In this document: piece after piece, positions 24,382 to 31,460 of the stretch
Position numbering within the stretch: the first letter of the stretch is position 1
How the letters are laid out: the number at the start of each line of letters is the position of its first letter
Origin: a virus
Direction: 5' to 3' (one strand)
IMG/VR virus record: IMGVR_UViG_3300027852_000126
Location: 1 to 31,678 of that record
Length of the DNA stretch: 31,678 nt
Program-made: the position numbers and the translations under genes
The notes under the pieces: model-generated
The model's database searches: none
The model's input: only the letters and a program-made list of their open reading frames with translations
Told to the model about the DNA's origin: nothing

Positions 24382-25215
24382 CTATTTTTTCGCAGGTGGT
24401 CTCAGTCCACCAACTGTTGTTCCGGCCGCTTTAGCCAGCTTCGCAGCGATCTCAGCGCCCTGTTCTTTGTGGACCGCACCTTGCTTGGTAAGATTCCATC
24501 CATCGTGTGACCAAGGATTAGGATCACCACCTAAGAGACCAGCGCCACCACCAGCGCCACCACCTTCTGAAGCAGGCCACCAATGAGGACGCATCTTCTG
24601 CATCTCTTTCATGAATTGCTTTACATCAACTCCAGGAGTAACGCCCTGGACATCAGCCTTGGTGATGAATTGACCAGTGGTCTCATCTTTCTCAAGATAA
24701 GCCGCTGCAATCATCTCAACGTCGGCGATTGCTGTGGTGTGAACTTTCATCTCAACCGCAACACCGCGAACAGCTTCGTTCATGTCGCGCCGTTCCATAG
24801 CCGACTTCAAGCCATCGTTCTCGGCTTGGAGTGCAGTGTTAGTTTCAGTTAGAGTTGTGATATTGCGTTCCAGAGGTGCTATCTTCTGAGTCAGGCGACC
24901 TTCAACGATACCATTGATAGCATCGTCGTCTAGCTTACCGCCAGCGGCGGTTTCCAATTCTTTGATACGATCAAGTTGCCCTTGAACTTCGTCTGGCTTG
25001 AGATCACCCCATGCTTTCAGTCCAGTCTGCGCTACTTTATGGTCTTCGCGTTCTTTACGCAGTGCTTCTTGAACGTTTGTGATATCCGCTTGGGTTTTCA
25101 TCCCAGAGACACCGGCAAGTACGAACTTGCCTTCCACTTCGTCGTAAAGACCAGCAAATCCTTCTGGGATTGAAGCTGCGTCGTCGTAATTCAGTTCTAC
25201 CGTTACATCAGGCAT
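24382..25215 (-). CDS. Scaffolding-like protein
   Basis: A 277-residue protein between portal and capsid genes, the usual place of scaffold genes. The N-terminus (VELNYDDAASIPEGFAGLYD) is followed by long coiled coils (about 45-150), a Pro-Trp junction (MRPHWWPASEGGGAGGG) and a basic C-terminal helix (AAKLAKAAGTTVGGLRPPAK) like the coat-binding end of scaffolds. It would guide procapsid assembly and then leave. ATG 25215 is chosen because AAGGAGG lies 7 nt upstream. An ATG 4 nt earlier gives a three-codon frame. Confidence 0.8.
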   Translation of the reverse strand: MPDVTVELNYDDAASIPEGFAGLYDEVEGKFVLAGVSGMKTQADITNVQEALRKEREDHKVAQTGLKAWGDLKPDEVQGQLDRIKELETAAGGKLDDDAINGIVEGRLTQKIAPLERNITTLTETNTALQAENDGLKSAMERRDMNEAVRGVAVEMKVHTTAIADVEMIAAAYLEKDETTGQFITKADVQGVTPGVDVKQFMKEMQKMRPHWWPASEGGGAGGGAGLLGGDPNPWSHDGWNLTKQGAVHKEQGAEIAAKLAKAAGTTVGGLRPPAKK

Positions 25216-25235
25216 CCATATGCCTCCTTTAATAT

Positions 25236-25274
25236 GAGGACCTCACGTCCTCGGTTATTGAGACATCACGTCTC
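25236..25274 (-). terminator. Two tandem hairpins with matching cores
   Basis: GAGGAC-CTCAC-GTCCTC (25236-25252) and GAGAC-ATCAC-GTCTC (25260-25274) are two perfect stems with 5-nt loops, 7 nt apart and alike in sequence. The second overlaps the stop of the 38-aa gene. They separate the portal unit from the scaffold gene on the minus strand and lack a U-run. Confidence 0.6.
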
Positions 25275-25389
25275 AGAGAATGAAGGCACCGAGCAGGAAA
25301 CACCCACCGCCTAGCATGATCGTATAAATAGGATGAGAGATCCAGGCTGAATAGAGCCAGTCTTTGAAACCATTCCAAAGAGTTGTCAT
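25273..25389 (-). CDS. 38-aa single-pass membrane protein coupled to the portal gene
   Basis: ATG 25389 overlaps the portal stop as ATGA, with AAGGA 6 nt upstream, which is strong support for a real gene despite its size. The product begins MTTLWNGFKDWLYSAW and has one hydrophobic helix (about 19-38, HPIYTIMLGGGCFLLGAFIL). Small membrane proteins between portal and scaffold genes are unusual. It may anchor early head assembly at the membrane or act in superinfection or lysis control. Function unknown. Confidence 0.7.
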   Translation of the reverse strand: MTTLWNGFKDWLYSAWISHPIYTIMLGGGCFLLGAFIL

Positions 25390-26900
25390 GTTGTTTCCTT
25401 CTTCGCTTTGTTACGAGCAGAAATGTCGTCGTCAGTATTATCGCCGTTACCGTTCTGATCAGCACCTGCTCTGTCTGCCGTTTCAGATTTCTTGAACGGG
25501 AATTCTTCAGTGTCCTCTGAAGAAGCTGCGGCCTGCTCTTCTTCAAAAGTCATCATTGTCATACGGCGACGGAAAGCGAGATCATGCATAGACTTAGCTG
25601 AGATCGGGAAGCCCAAAGAGCGAGCAGTAGCAATCTCAACCATAGTTTGCCCTGTGAGTGGCATCTCTCCGAACTCTTTGTTAGGCTTGACTCTCACTTC
25701 GTCTGGATTTTCTCCCATCCATTCAGCGCATACCTTCAAGACCATTTCGAGACCGGCAGCACCAGTCTCTACGATTTGATTCATGTCTGCAGTGCGAGCA
25801 GCAACACGGATGCGGAGACTATCACCGCTCTCACGTTCTCTGCTGGTACTGTCAAGGGTCTGCGCCCCCATGCTGCCAGCTTGACTCTCTAGGCTCTGCA
25901 GGGCCTCACGTTGCTCACTGAGACCTTTGCCTCCAACACCTATGTACTTAGCGTCAGCTCCGAGAGGCAGATCCAGTCGGGCACCAGCGCCGATGCGAAT
26001 AGTATCTGTTTCGTCAAAGTTTCCACCGCTGGTCACCAATGTATCTTGACCCTGCATGAACAGGTTCTGTCGATAATCTGCATCAGCTCGGTAGATGGTC
26101 ATACAAAGATTAGCTAAATTAAGGATTGGAGGATCATCAACGTCTGATGTTAAATCAGCAGCATTGATAATCACGAGAGGAAGTTTGTTCAACGTGGTCC
26201 CGCGCCAACTAGGCGCTTTCATCATACCAGCAATATACTGACCGTCCTCAAACACACCTTGTTTATAGATGCCGACGTCTTGGTTTACGTCATCTTTACC
26301 AATGGTCAGAACACGATACTTCTCATCTTCATCCCAATTGAAATTATCTTTACGGACCTGTTCTGTTTCTTCCAGAACGACCATGTTAAGGACTTGTGGT
26401 ACAAGCTCCTCAACTTGACCATCATCCCAATTGATAACTCGCTCGGAAATATAAGTTGTGAGATAAGGTAAGTCTTTTCCTGGAGCAGGATTGGTCGGCA
26501 TGTCTGCCATAACAGCTAGGCGACCTGTGGTAAGTTGTTCTGTGTTGATACGACGCAGCAAATCAGGAAGCGATTCACCCTTACTGGAGCGGATACCTTC
26601 CATCGATTTTGGTAGCTTAATCTCAGGAGGCTGACTGTGCATCATGCCGATTGCTGTCTGCACTGCCTCTCGCACAAAGTTCGGGAATCGAGCTCTTGTC
26701 TTATAAGCAAGGTAGGCTCTAGAACCAACAGACTCTACGTTAACACCAGCTCCATCTAAAATCTGGCTTGACGTGTACGGGAGATAAGTTGCGTTCTTGC
26801 TCTTAACTTTACGCTCGCCTTTGTAGGCGTCGCGCATAAGGGTCCAGTCAACGGAGACTTCTCCATATTGTGGATGTTTAGATGAGAGTGAATTTGTCAT
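25386..26900 (-). CDS. Portal protein (DUF4055-like)
   Basis: About 504 residues from ATG 26900. Two in-frame starts are possible: TTG 26936, 12 codons earlier, sits in a small hairpin, and neither has a clear ribosome site. The N-terminus (KHPQYGEVSVDWTLMRDAYK, then YLPYTSS), FVREAVQTAIGMMHSQPP and the following DLLRRINTEQLTTGR and LVIINAADL segments fit the DUF4055 portal family. The C-terminus is acidic and disordered (NGDNTDDDISARNKAKKETT). Twelve copies would form the DNA channel at one capsid vertex, docking terminase and adaptor. It follows the large terminase gene. Confidence 0.88.
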   Translation of the reverse strand: MTNSLSSKHPQYGEVSVDWTLMRDAYKGERKVKSKNATYLPYTSSQILDGAGVNVESVGSRAYLAYKTRARFPNFVREAVQTAIGMMHSQPPEIKLPKSMEGIRSSKGESLPDLLRRINTEQLTTGRLAVMADMPTNPAPGKDLPYLTTYISERVINWDDGQVEELVPQVLNMVVLEETEQVRKDNFNWDEDEKYRVLTIGKDDVNQDVGIYKQGVFEDGQYIAGMMKAPSWRGTTLNKLPLVIINAADLTSDVDDPPILNLANLCMTIYRADADYRQNLFMQGQDTLVTSGGNFDETDTIRIGAGARLDLPLGADAKYIGVGGKGLSEQREALQSLESQAGSMGAQTLDSTSRERESGDSLRIRVAARTADMNQIVETGAAGLEMVLKVCAEWMGENPDEVRVKPNKEFGEMPLTGQTMVEIATARSLGFPISAKSMHDLAFRRRMTMMTFEEEQAAASSEDTEEFPFKKSETADRAGADQNGNGDNTDDDISARNKAKKETT

Positions 26901-26962
26901 GGAAGCGAGCGTACTGTAAAGACGCTTGTCTTGCAAGTCTTTTTTATCTCAGGTGATATTTA

Positions 26963-28480
26963 TTAATGCGTTCCGGTCGTAGTGCCGCTAGATCCTGTTT
27001 GACCAAGAGATCTAATGAAATAGCGCACTTCATCGGCGACGTGATCCTCGGCTTCGGTGTTCACATCATCCATATTCTTTTCATCTCTAGATAGAACTGG
27101 CAAAGTATCTATAAATGCCACACAATCTCTAAAAACAAATAAACCAGACTTCTCTCTCGGGAAAGTAGCTAATAAATTGCCATCTGAGTCCTTTTTCTCC
27201 TGTGGATGGGCGTTTTTCAGCTTTTCTCTCACTTGGGTCCATCCAGTAGCGCGTGATCCAGGTCTTTTATCGGCCGCTTGCCACTGAATTCCTGGATATT
27301 TATGATTATCGTCAAGTTTGACCTTGACTTTCATGTCCGTGGCAATGCAATTTCCGTTTTCAGCCGCAAATATCTGTGAATCAGCGACGCCTCCTTTGAC
27401 ACGACACCAATTCTCCCCGCTGGATCGCCATCCCCATTCCAATTCTCTCTGTACGATCCCTTCTGCGATCTCTGTCGCCAAAAGATTAAGTCCTTCATTC
27501 GCATTCTTTGTACACCCATACCATTCTCGAATACGGAACACATCTCCCCGAATGGTACTTCTCCAAGTTCCATCCCGTAACTGCACATCTTCTCCATTGC
27601 TGATCGCCCACCAGCCCACAGAGAAAGGTCTTGATGCACCCCAATCAAAACTCCTCGTGATCTTCCATCTATCCGGAATATCAAAGCGAGGAGTAACATT
27701 GTAACTCGGATTCCATACATCATCAAACATTCCTCCAGCGACGACGTTCCAGTTACCATCCAACCACGCCTTCTTTTCTGCTTCATTGCGAGCAGCAGCG
27801 GCGATCTTCTGTTTATAGTCCGGATCAGCCTCAAGAAGAGCTATATTTTCGTCAATGTGACTATGAATGCTTAGACGGCTCGGTTCGTTATAACCATCAT
27901 CATCAATTAGGTCATTACGAACAACCATATTCAGTGTATCTGGCTTGAACCTCTTTTTCACCCAATTGTGGCCGGGACCATACGGGTTGGTCGTAGCGCG
28001 ACACATACGCGGCATCCCCTTGGTGGAAGAACGACAGGTGGACATCATCCGCTTGTAGCCTTCATCATTGGCCCAGTTGCAGAGCTCCTCCCAGCCTATC
28101 CACGGATATTCGTGACCATGATAGTTATCATAGTCTGATGTCTTCGCAAATTGGCGCAGAAGAAGCTGCTCTCCAGTCGGCCAAGTCCACGTATGTTCGG
28201 AATGGTTGAACTTTGCCTCAGGCCAAATCTGTGGAATCCACTTCTTGGTCTTCGAAATAACATCGGTCAATTGTTTGTAGGTCTGGCGAAACAGAATTCC
28301 CTTCCACGATGCGTTATATCCCTTTCCAACATGCATACAGAACGACATCAATAGACTATCAGTCTTACCGCCACCACGGGTTCCCTCAAAGAGGACCTCG
28401 AAGACTGGTGTCGAAGCAAGGAAAGCTTCTTGGCTTCCAGGCATCGGCTTCCATATTACGTTCTTTGGGTATTGTCTCAT
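26963..28480 (-). CDS. Terminase large subunit (packaging ATPase/nuclease)
   Basis: A 505-residue protein. Start ATG 28480 overlaps the upstream stop as ATGA. A TTG start 12 codons earlier lies within the upstream gene and is less likely. The ATPase shows Walker A GTRGGGKTD (33-41), Walker B YPWIGWEEL (125-133) with catalytic Glu, and the coupling segment RATTNPYGPG (161-170). The RNase H-like nuclease shows SFDWG (Asp279), VADSQI (Asp367) and VADEVRYF (Asp483), the three acidic metal ligands. It pumps DNA into the procapsid through the portal and cuts the concatemer. No small terminase subunit was recognised nearby. Confidence 0.93.
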   Translation of the reverse strand: MRQYPKNVIWKPMPGSQEAFLASTPVFEVLFEGTRGGGKTDSLLMSFCMHVGKGYNASWKGILFRQTYKQLTDVISKTKKWIPQIWPEAKFNHSEHTWTWPTGEQLLLRQFAKTSDYDNYHGHEYPWIGWEELCNWANDEGYKRMMSTCRSSTKGMPRMCRATTNPYGPGHNWVKKRFKPDTLNMVVRNDLIDDDGYNEPSRLSIHSHIDENIALLEADPDYKQKIAAAARNEAEKKAWLDGNWNVVAGGMFDDVWNPSYNVTPRFDIPDRWKITRSFDWGASRPFSVGWWAISNGEDVQLRDGTWRSTIRGDVFRIREWYGCTKNANEGLNLLATEIAEGIVQRELEWGWRSSGENWCRVKGGVADSQIFAAENGNCIATDMKVKVKLDDNHKYPGIQWQAADKRPGSRATGWTQVREKLKNAHPQEKKDSDGNLLATFPREKSGLFVFRDCVAFIDTLPVLSRDEKNMDDVNTEAEDHVADEVRYFIRSLGQTGSSGTTTGTH

Positions 28481-28917
28481 GTGGGTACTGTTAGCCCAGG
28501 AAGGGTGCACTGGCAAGCCTCAAACTCTGGCGATTTGTCGTGTATCGCCATATAGTGCCAGTTGGGACAAAGATGCACTCCGGTTTTACCATTGTCTATA
28601 TAATGTTTGAGGAGTAAATCTTCATGATCGTGGTTCTCGGTAGTAGACTCTGGCATTTCCATGCGCAACGTCCTCGCCGGATTGTTGAAGTTACGAATCA
28701 ATCTTACTATAGTCTTTGGGCTTACGAGTAAAGCATTATCTTCTATGACAACTCTCTTTCCCTGAGGGATATCGTAATGATCTCTATGGAACCAGTGTCT
28801 CCCGAGGCCGACCTGCGCTCCCATTAGGTGAAGATTTCTAATAGAATACGGAAGGCAGACCAAATGACGACGCTGGTCTGTCACAAGCCATTGAATGGGT
28901 CGAGATAGTTTAATCAA
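28477..28917 (-). CDS. DUF4031-like protein with C-terminal Cys/His cluster
   Basis: Start chosen at TTG 28917, which has GGAG 7 nt upstream and overlaps the previous stop. An ATG at 28956 would overlap the neighbour by 47 nt. The 146-residue protein has an N-terminal region RRHLVCLPYSIRNLHLMGAQ with WFHRDHYDIP (16-51), as in DUF4031 proteins of phages and bacteria, whose function is unknown. The C-terminus carries CPNWHYMAIH and CQC (Cys117, 135, 137), a possible metal site. It is coupled to the terminase by an ATGA overlap. Confidence 0.65.
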   Translation of the reverse strand: MIKLSRPIQWLVTDQRRHLVCLPYSIRNLHLMGAQVGLGRHWFHRDHYDIPQGKRVVIEDNALLVSPKTIVRLIRNFNNPARTLRMEMPESTTENHDHEDLLLKHYIDNGKTGVHLCPNWHYMAIHDKSPEFEACQCTLPGLTVPT

Positions 28918-29218
28918 CGATAGTCTCCATGCAATGTGAACAGATGGCATCGCCATCTATAGTATGAAACATAGGTCCTTCATGAGGACACATGATCTGA
29001 CCATTTGTAAATCTGATGTCTTCGATATTGATCCAACGAACTGTCTTCTTTCTCTCAACATAATATGGCTGATATGAAGCTGTGGTCTCTACGTTGAAGT
29101 CCTTGTCTAACCCAAGGAGATGACAGCATCCGTAATCCGGATTTTGCGACAGGACGAGCCAGAAGCCAGTTCCTCTGCGTGAGAACATCTTCCCTACGAG
29201 GCTACGAATATCGACCAT
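28910..29218 (-). CDS. Small phage protein with a C-terminal zinc-ribbon-like motif
   Basis: Start chosen at ATG 29218 (GGAG 6 nt upstream) rather than ATG 29230. The product is 102 residues. The body is mixed beta and charged (FWLVLSQNPDYGCCHLLGLD). The C-terminus holds CPHEG then CSHC (CxH...CxxC), which could bind one zinc ion. It lies in the early accessory cluster upstream of the terminase. Function unknown. Binding of nucleic acid or a host protein is possible. Confidence 0.65.
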   Translation of the reverse strand: MVDIRSLVGKMFSRRGTGFWLVLSQNPDYGCCHLLGLDKDFNVETTASYQPYYVERKKTVRWINIEDIRFTNGQIMCPHEGPMFHTIDGDAICSHCMETIVD

Positions 29219-29372
29219 AATATTCTCCATCTACCTCAACAAGAACTTTATCACCAGCATAGAACGCAACATACCATTCCACGATATCAGCAACAGCGCT
29301 CGTCTTAGTGTAGATCTTCTTTTCTTTATGAATAGTTCTGTTCTTGAAGGTAATCCAGCAAAGCATATCCAT
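29202..29372 (-). CDS. Small phage protein, 56 aa
   Basis: The ORF runs from ATG 29372, directly after the stop of the preceding gene, to TAG 29202, overlapping the next gene start by 17 nt. The product (MDMLCWITFKNRTIHKEKKI and so on) has an aromatic-rich middle (DIVEWYVAFYAGDKVLVEVD). The tight packing and codon-like sequence support a real gene. No family recognised. Confidence 0.6.
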   Translation of the reverse strand: MDMLCWITFKNRTIHKEKKIYTKTSAVADIVEWYVAFYAGDKVLVEVDGEYYGRYS

Positions 29373-29555
29373 CTATTCTTTCTCCATCACATACACCTGA
29401 AACCAATCATCGATCCTATGCCGCCTGAAGTTAGAATCCCCGCCATCCTGAGCGTGTTTAATCTTTCGGAGAATTTTACTATTGTAAGAATCCAGTCGTT
29501 GACGGATACGTTTTTCAACCAAAGCTTCAATCGCTTCATTCATTGTATTCGGCAT
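29373..29555 (-). CDS. Small helical phage protein, 60 aa
   Basis: Start chosen at ATG 29555 (MPNTMNEAIEALVEKRIRQR) with GAGGG 5 nt upstream. A longer frame from 29606 lacks this support. The protein is helical and basic, with a C-terminal aromatic patch (DDWFQVYVMEKE). It overlaps the end of the upstream gene by 20 nt. DNA binding is possible given the basic helix, but nothing specific is recognised. Confidence 0.6.
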   Translation of the reverse strand: MPNTMNEAIEALVEKRIRQRLDSYNSKILRKIKHAQDGGDSNFRRHRIDDWFQVYVMEKE

Positions 29556-29904
29556 CGTTTCCCTCCCAATCGTGATATCGATATCGACCATTTCTCTTCT
29601 GAACATGGATCGCCATGTGGTGCCACCCAGGAACCGTCTCGACCTCTACTGTATAGTCTTTGATGTGAGAAACTTCTGGTAATGGCTCGCGAATAACTTT
29701 GATCTTTAAATAGCCACGAAAGTACCAACATCTCTTGTCCATGTCATACCGACAATTGATGTCCCACCAATAGTAGTGCTGCTTCTGAAGATACATAAAA
29801 GTATCGACCGAAAGTTCGAGAACGTGGTCTCCCTTATCCTCGTCCCAATCCATTTCCATCATAGCTGCTTCCCACAGCTTGTTTACTTCTTCAGTTGGTT
29901 TCAA
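29536..29904 (-). CDS. Phage accessory protein, 122 aa, with a WHHMAIH motif
   Basis: Start TTG 29904 overlaps the previous stop (TTGA) and has GGAGG 7 nt upstream, which supports the rare start codon. The chain is rich in Trp, Tyr and Asp (HYYWWDINCRYDMDKRCWYF), suggesting a compact beta fold. GWHHMAIH near residue 93 closely resembles NWHYMAIH in the DUF4031-like protein 1 kb away. Function unknown. Possibly an anti-host or regulatory protein expressed early. Confidence 0.65.
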   Translation of the reverse strand: MKPTEEVNKLWEAAMMEMDWDEDKGDHVLELSVDTFMYLQKQHYYWWDINCRYDMDKRCWYFRGYLKIKVIREPLPEVSHIKDYTVEVETVPGWHHMAIHVQKRNGRYRYHDWEGNDAEYNE

Positions 29905-30306
29905 GATAAACCCTCCTGATCATCTTTATTTCTCAAGCGGAAGCTTGAGCGAGCCGTATCATTATATCGCCATCCTTTGAATGGTCCTTTCGCATAATAC
30001 AGAAAATATCCTTTCGCTTCTCTACCGTGCTTAATTCCTCGTTCCTGCCCAAGGAAGATATCACCATCCTTTGAATGGTCCTTTCGCATAATACAGAAAA
30101 TATCCTTTCGCTTCTCTACCGTGCTTAATTCCTCGTTCCTGCCCAAGGAAGATATCACCATCAGTCCATACAATTTCTATCTCAGTCTGCATCCAGTCAT
30201 CTTTGTTCATGAGGTATCTACCTCCGACAACAGGGTCTGCAGTCTCGAATTGAGCAGTGTATTGCTCAGAAGTACATTCTACAGTAATATCTGAATATTC
30301 AAACAT
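29901..30306 (-). pseudogene. Accessory gene disrupted by a 94-bp tandem duplication
   Basis: From ATG 30306 (AAGGA 7 nt upstream) the frame reads MFEYSDITVECTSEQYTAQF and on to GPFKGW, then stops at a TGA created at the repeat junction. A second frame (29901 side) carries the missing end, RYNDTARSSFRLRNKDDQEG. Removing one repeat unit restores a single 103-codon gene that ends with the overlap to the next gene, so the original gene is clear. The predicted product is acidic at the start and Tyr/Lys-rich near the repeat. Function unknown. The break may be real or an assembly error. Confidence 0.8.
29971..30158. repeat. Exact 94-bp tandem duplication
   Basis: 29971-30064 and 30065-30158 are identical over 94 bp. 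Sequence ATATCGCCATC at the left boundary and ATATCACCATC at the junction and right boundary share 10 of 11 bases, so slippage or recombination between short repeats would produce it. The unit is not a multiple of three and shifts the reading frame. Confidence 0.95.
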
Positions 30307-30355
30307 CGGCTATCCTTTCAATATCGTACCAAAGGCGGTCGGGCGCGCCATGGGT

Positions 30356-30529
30356 CTAAAAATCTGTTTGGTCTATTACCTGTTTCAGTTTGGTTCTGAT
30401 CCTGCTTCGTCTCCCGTCAATCAATCTCTGAACCTCTCCCCTCGTGACGTCAGTGAGCATAATGCACATTCGGTCTTCAGTCTTGGAGTCGCTCCAAACA
30501 TCTACTGTGGATTGCTCTTTTCCGCTCAT
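30356..30529 (-). CDS. Small phage protein, 57 aa, first gene after the promoter
   Basis: ATG 30529 has AAGGA upstream (10 nt), and the gene is the first below the sigma70-like promoter. The product (MSGKEQSTVDVWSDSKTEDR, then MLTDVTRGEVQRLIDGRRSR) has an Arg-rich helical end that could contact nucleic acid. As the first gene of the leftward unit it may be an early host-takeover or regulatory protein. No family recognised. The plus-strand frame over the same bases looks like a shadow. Confidence 0.6.
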   Translation of the reverse strand: MSGKEQSTVDVWSDSKTEDRMCIMLTDVTRGEVQRLIDGRRSRIRTKLKQVIDQTDF

Positions 30530-30566
30530 CTAATTGGGATCCTTATAAGGTTCTCGATATTATTTT

Positions 30567-30595
30567 ATTTTAGCGGTTTGGGTTTTACTTGACAA
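30567..30595 (-). promoter_or_regulatory. Sigma70-like promoter reading leftward
   Basis: On the minus strand TTGTCA (30590-30595), a 17-nt spacer and TAAAAT (30567-30572) form a near-consensus promoter about 40 nt ahead of the first small gene. The -35 box lies in an inverted repeat GACAAG-CTTTA-CTTGTC (30591-30607) that could serve as an operator. It probably drives the accessory genes and perhaps the packaging genes. Confidence 0.7.
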
Positions 30596-30607
30596 GCTTT
30601 ACTTGTC

Positions 30608-30750
30608 TTTCTTGGGATTATGAGGATTCTGGTCCGACTCCGGCTAGGCGGGGGCGCACGTAGCACACCACTGACCACACCCGTTGATGGGGTGGGGTGT
30701 GTGGCGGGGCAGCTAGGGCAAGGCTTGCGCAGCCCTGCCCTAGTATTGTT
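30608..30750. other. Gene-free junction between the phage unit and the GA/TC-poor end
   Basis: No gene is seen. It holds an imperfect GC-rich inverted repeat (CCACACCC near 30675 with GGGTGTGTGG near 30696) and a 13-bp hairpin with one mismatch at 30713-30743 (loop TGCGC), followed on the plus strand by TATTGTTTT, a weak terminator form. Composition changes sharply within it: after about 30720 GA and TC all but vanish. Confidence 0.5.
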
Positions 30751-31134
30751 TTACTTGCTAGGCGCAACCAGCCACGCTTGGTTAGGGTTACTGGCCCACG
30801 TTGGCATGTTATGTGCCGCCCAACCACCGCGTGGTGGTGCCACGCTGCTAGCCGCTGCGCCTGCCACTAGTGCTTGCTTGTACTGGGCCAGCGTAAAGCC
30901 TTTAGGGTGTTGCTTGGTTAGTGCTGTTGCCACCTGCTGCGCATACGCGCGATGTGTGCCGGAGATCACTGGTGGCATAATGCCAGCAACAAACAAGGGT
31001 GCTTGTGGTGCTGCTGCCTGTGCTGCCTTGCTGCCTGTTGCAGCCTTGGTAGTGGCAACAGTGCCCGCGCCTGTGGCGGCTGTTGCTGGTGCTGCTGTGC
31101 GTTTAGCTGTGGTTTGTGTTTTAGCGTTTGCCAT
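30751..31134 (-). CDS. Basic Ala/Thr/Lys-rich protein without acidic residues, 127 aa
   Basis: Start chosen at ATG 31134 (MANAKTQTTAKRTAAPATAA), with AAAGG 8 nt upstream. A longer frame begins with TTG and is unlikely. The N-terminal 45 residues are a low-complexity basic tail like those of DNA-condensing proteins. The C-terminal part (KGFTLAQYKQALVAGAAASS, PPRGGWAAHNMPTWASNPNQ) looks like a folded domain. There is no Asp or Glu, a direct result of the DNA lacking GA dinucleotides. It could bind DNA. No family is recognised. Confidence 0.6.
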   Translation of the reverse strand: MANAKTQTTAKRTAAPATAATGAGTVATTKAATGSKAAQAAAPQAPLFVAGIMPPVISGTHRAYAQQVATALTKQHPKGFTLAQYKQALVAGAAASSVAPPRGGWAAHNMPTWASNPNQAWLVAPSK

Positions 31135-31259
31135 TGTGGTAGCCTTTACGTTTGTGGCCCTTGCGTTATTGCTTGGCCATGTTTTGGTTATAGCCACACA
31201 ATGTGGCGGAAATAAGGCAAACAAAAAATAAATGCGCCTTAATTCTGCCTTAGTTGCCT

Positions 31260-31273
31260 ACTATAAGTATAGT
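31260..31273. promoter_or_regulatory. Palindromic -10-like element between divergent genes
   Basis: ACTATA-AG-TATAGT lies in the 166-nt gap between the leftward basic gene and the rightward small genes. It contains TATAAG/TATAGT boxes on the plus strand and a symmetric layout, so it may be a promoter core or an operator. TTAATT 17 nt upstream could be a weak -35. The rest of the gap is A/T-rich with no other signal. Confidence 0.35.
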
Positions 31274-31300
31274 ATACCAACCAACAAAAAGGCTTACACA

Positions 31301-31456
31301 ATGTTTAACCGTTTTTACAAAACCAAGGCACAGCCCCAGCCACTAGCGCCAAGCAAGGTAATTTGCAACCACACGGGCAACACCCTTTACACTGGCAGCT
31401 TTGCCATGTGTGCAGCCTACGTGCGGGCCTATGGCCTTTGCCATGTAGCGGGGTAA
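31301..31456 (+). CDS. Small protein, 51 aa, no acidic residues
   Basis: ATG 31301 is chosen over the upstream in-frame ATG at 31232, as it follows AAAAGG at a plausible distance and the promoter-like palindrome lies between them. The product (MFNRFYKTKAQPQPLAPSKV, then NTLYTGSFAMCAAYVRAYGL) has three Cys and no Asp or Glu. Its DNA has no GA or TC at all. It ends 4 nt before the next gene, so the two are probably co-transcribed. Function unknown. Confidence 0.55.
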   Translation: MFNRFYKTKAQPQPLAPSKVICNHTGNTLYTGSFAMCAAYVRAYGLCHVAG

Positions 31457-31460
31457 GGCA

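Noticed and set aside
26881-26963. Plus-strand intrinsic terminator (AAAGACGCTTG ... CAAGTCTTTTTT)
   Set aside because: The stem is AT-rich with a 2-nt bulge, and no plus-strand gene reads into it.
30257-30592. 111-residue plus-strand frame
   Set aside because: It covers the leftward promoter and the 57-aa gene, starts inside the disrupted gene and has no ribosome site.
30620-31231. 203-residue plus-strand frame opposite the basic gene
   Set aside because: It is Cys/Ala-rich mirror sequence of the minus-strand gene. The frame stays open because the DNA lacks TC/GA and so most TGA codons. No good start signal and no family look.
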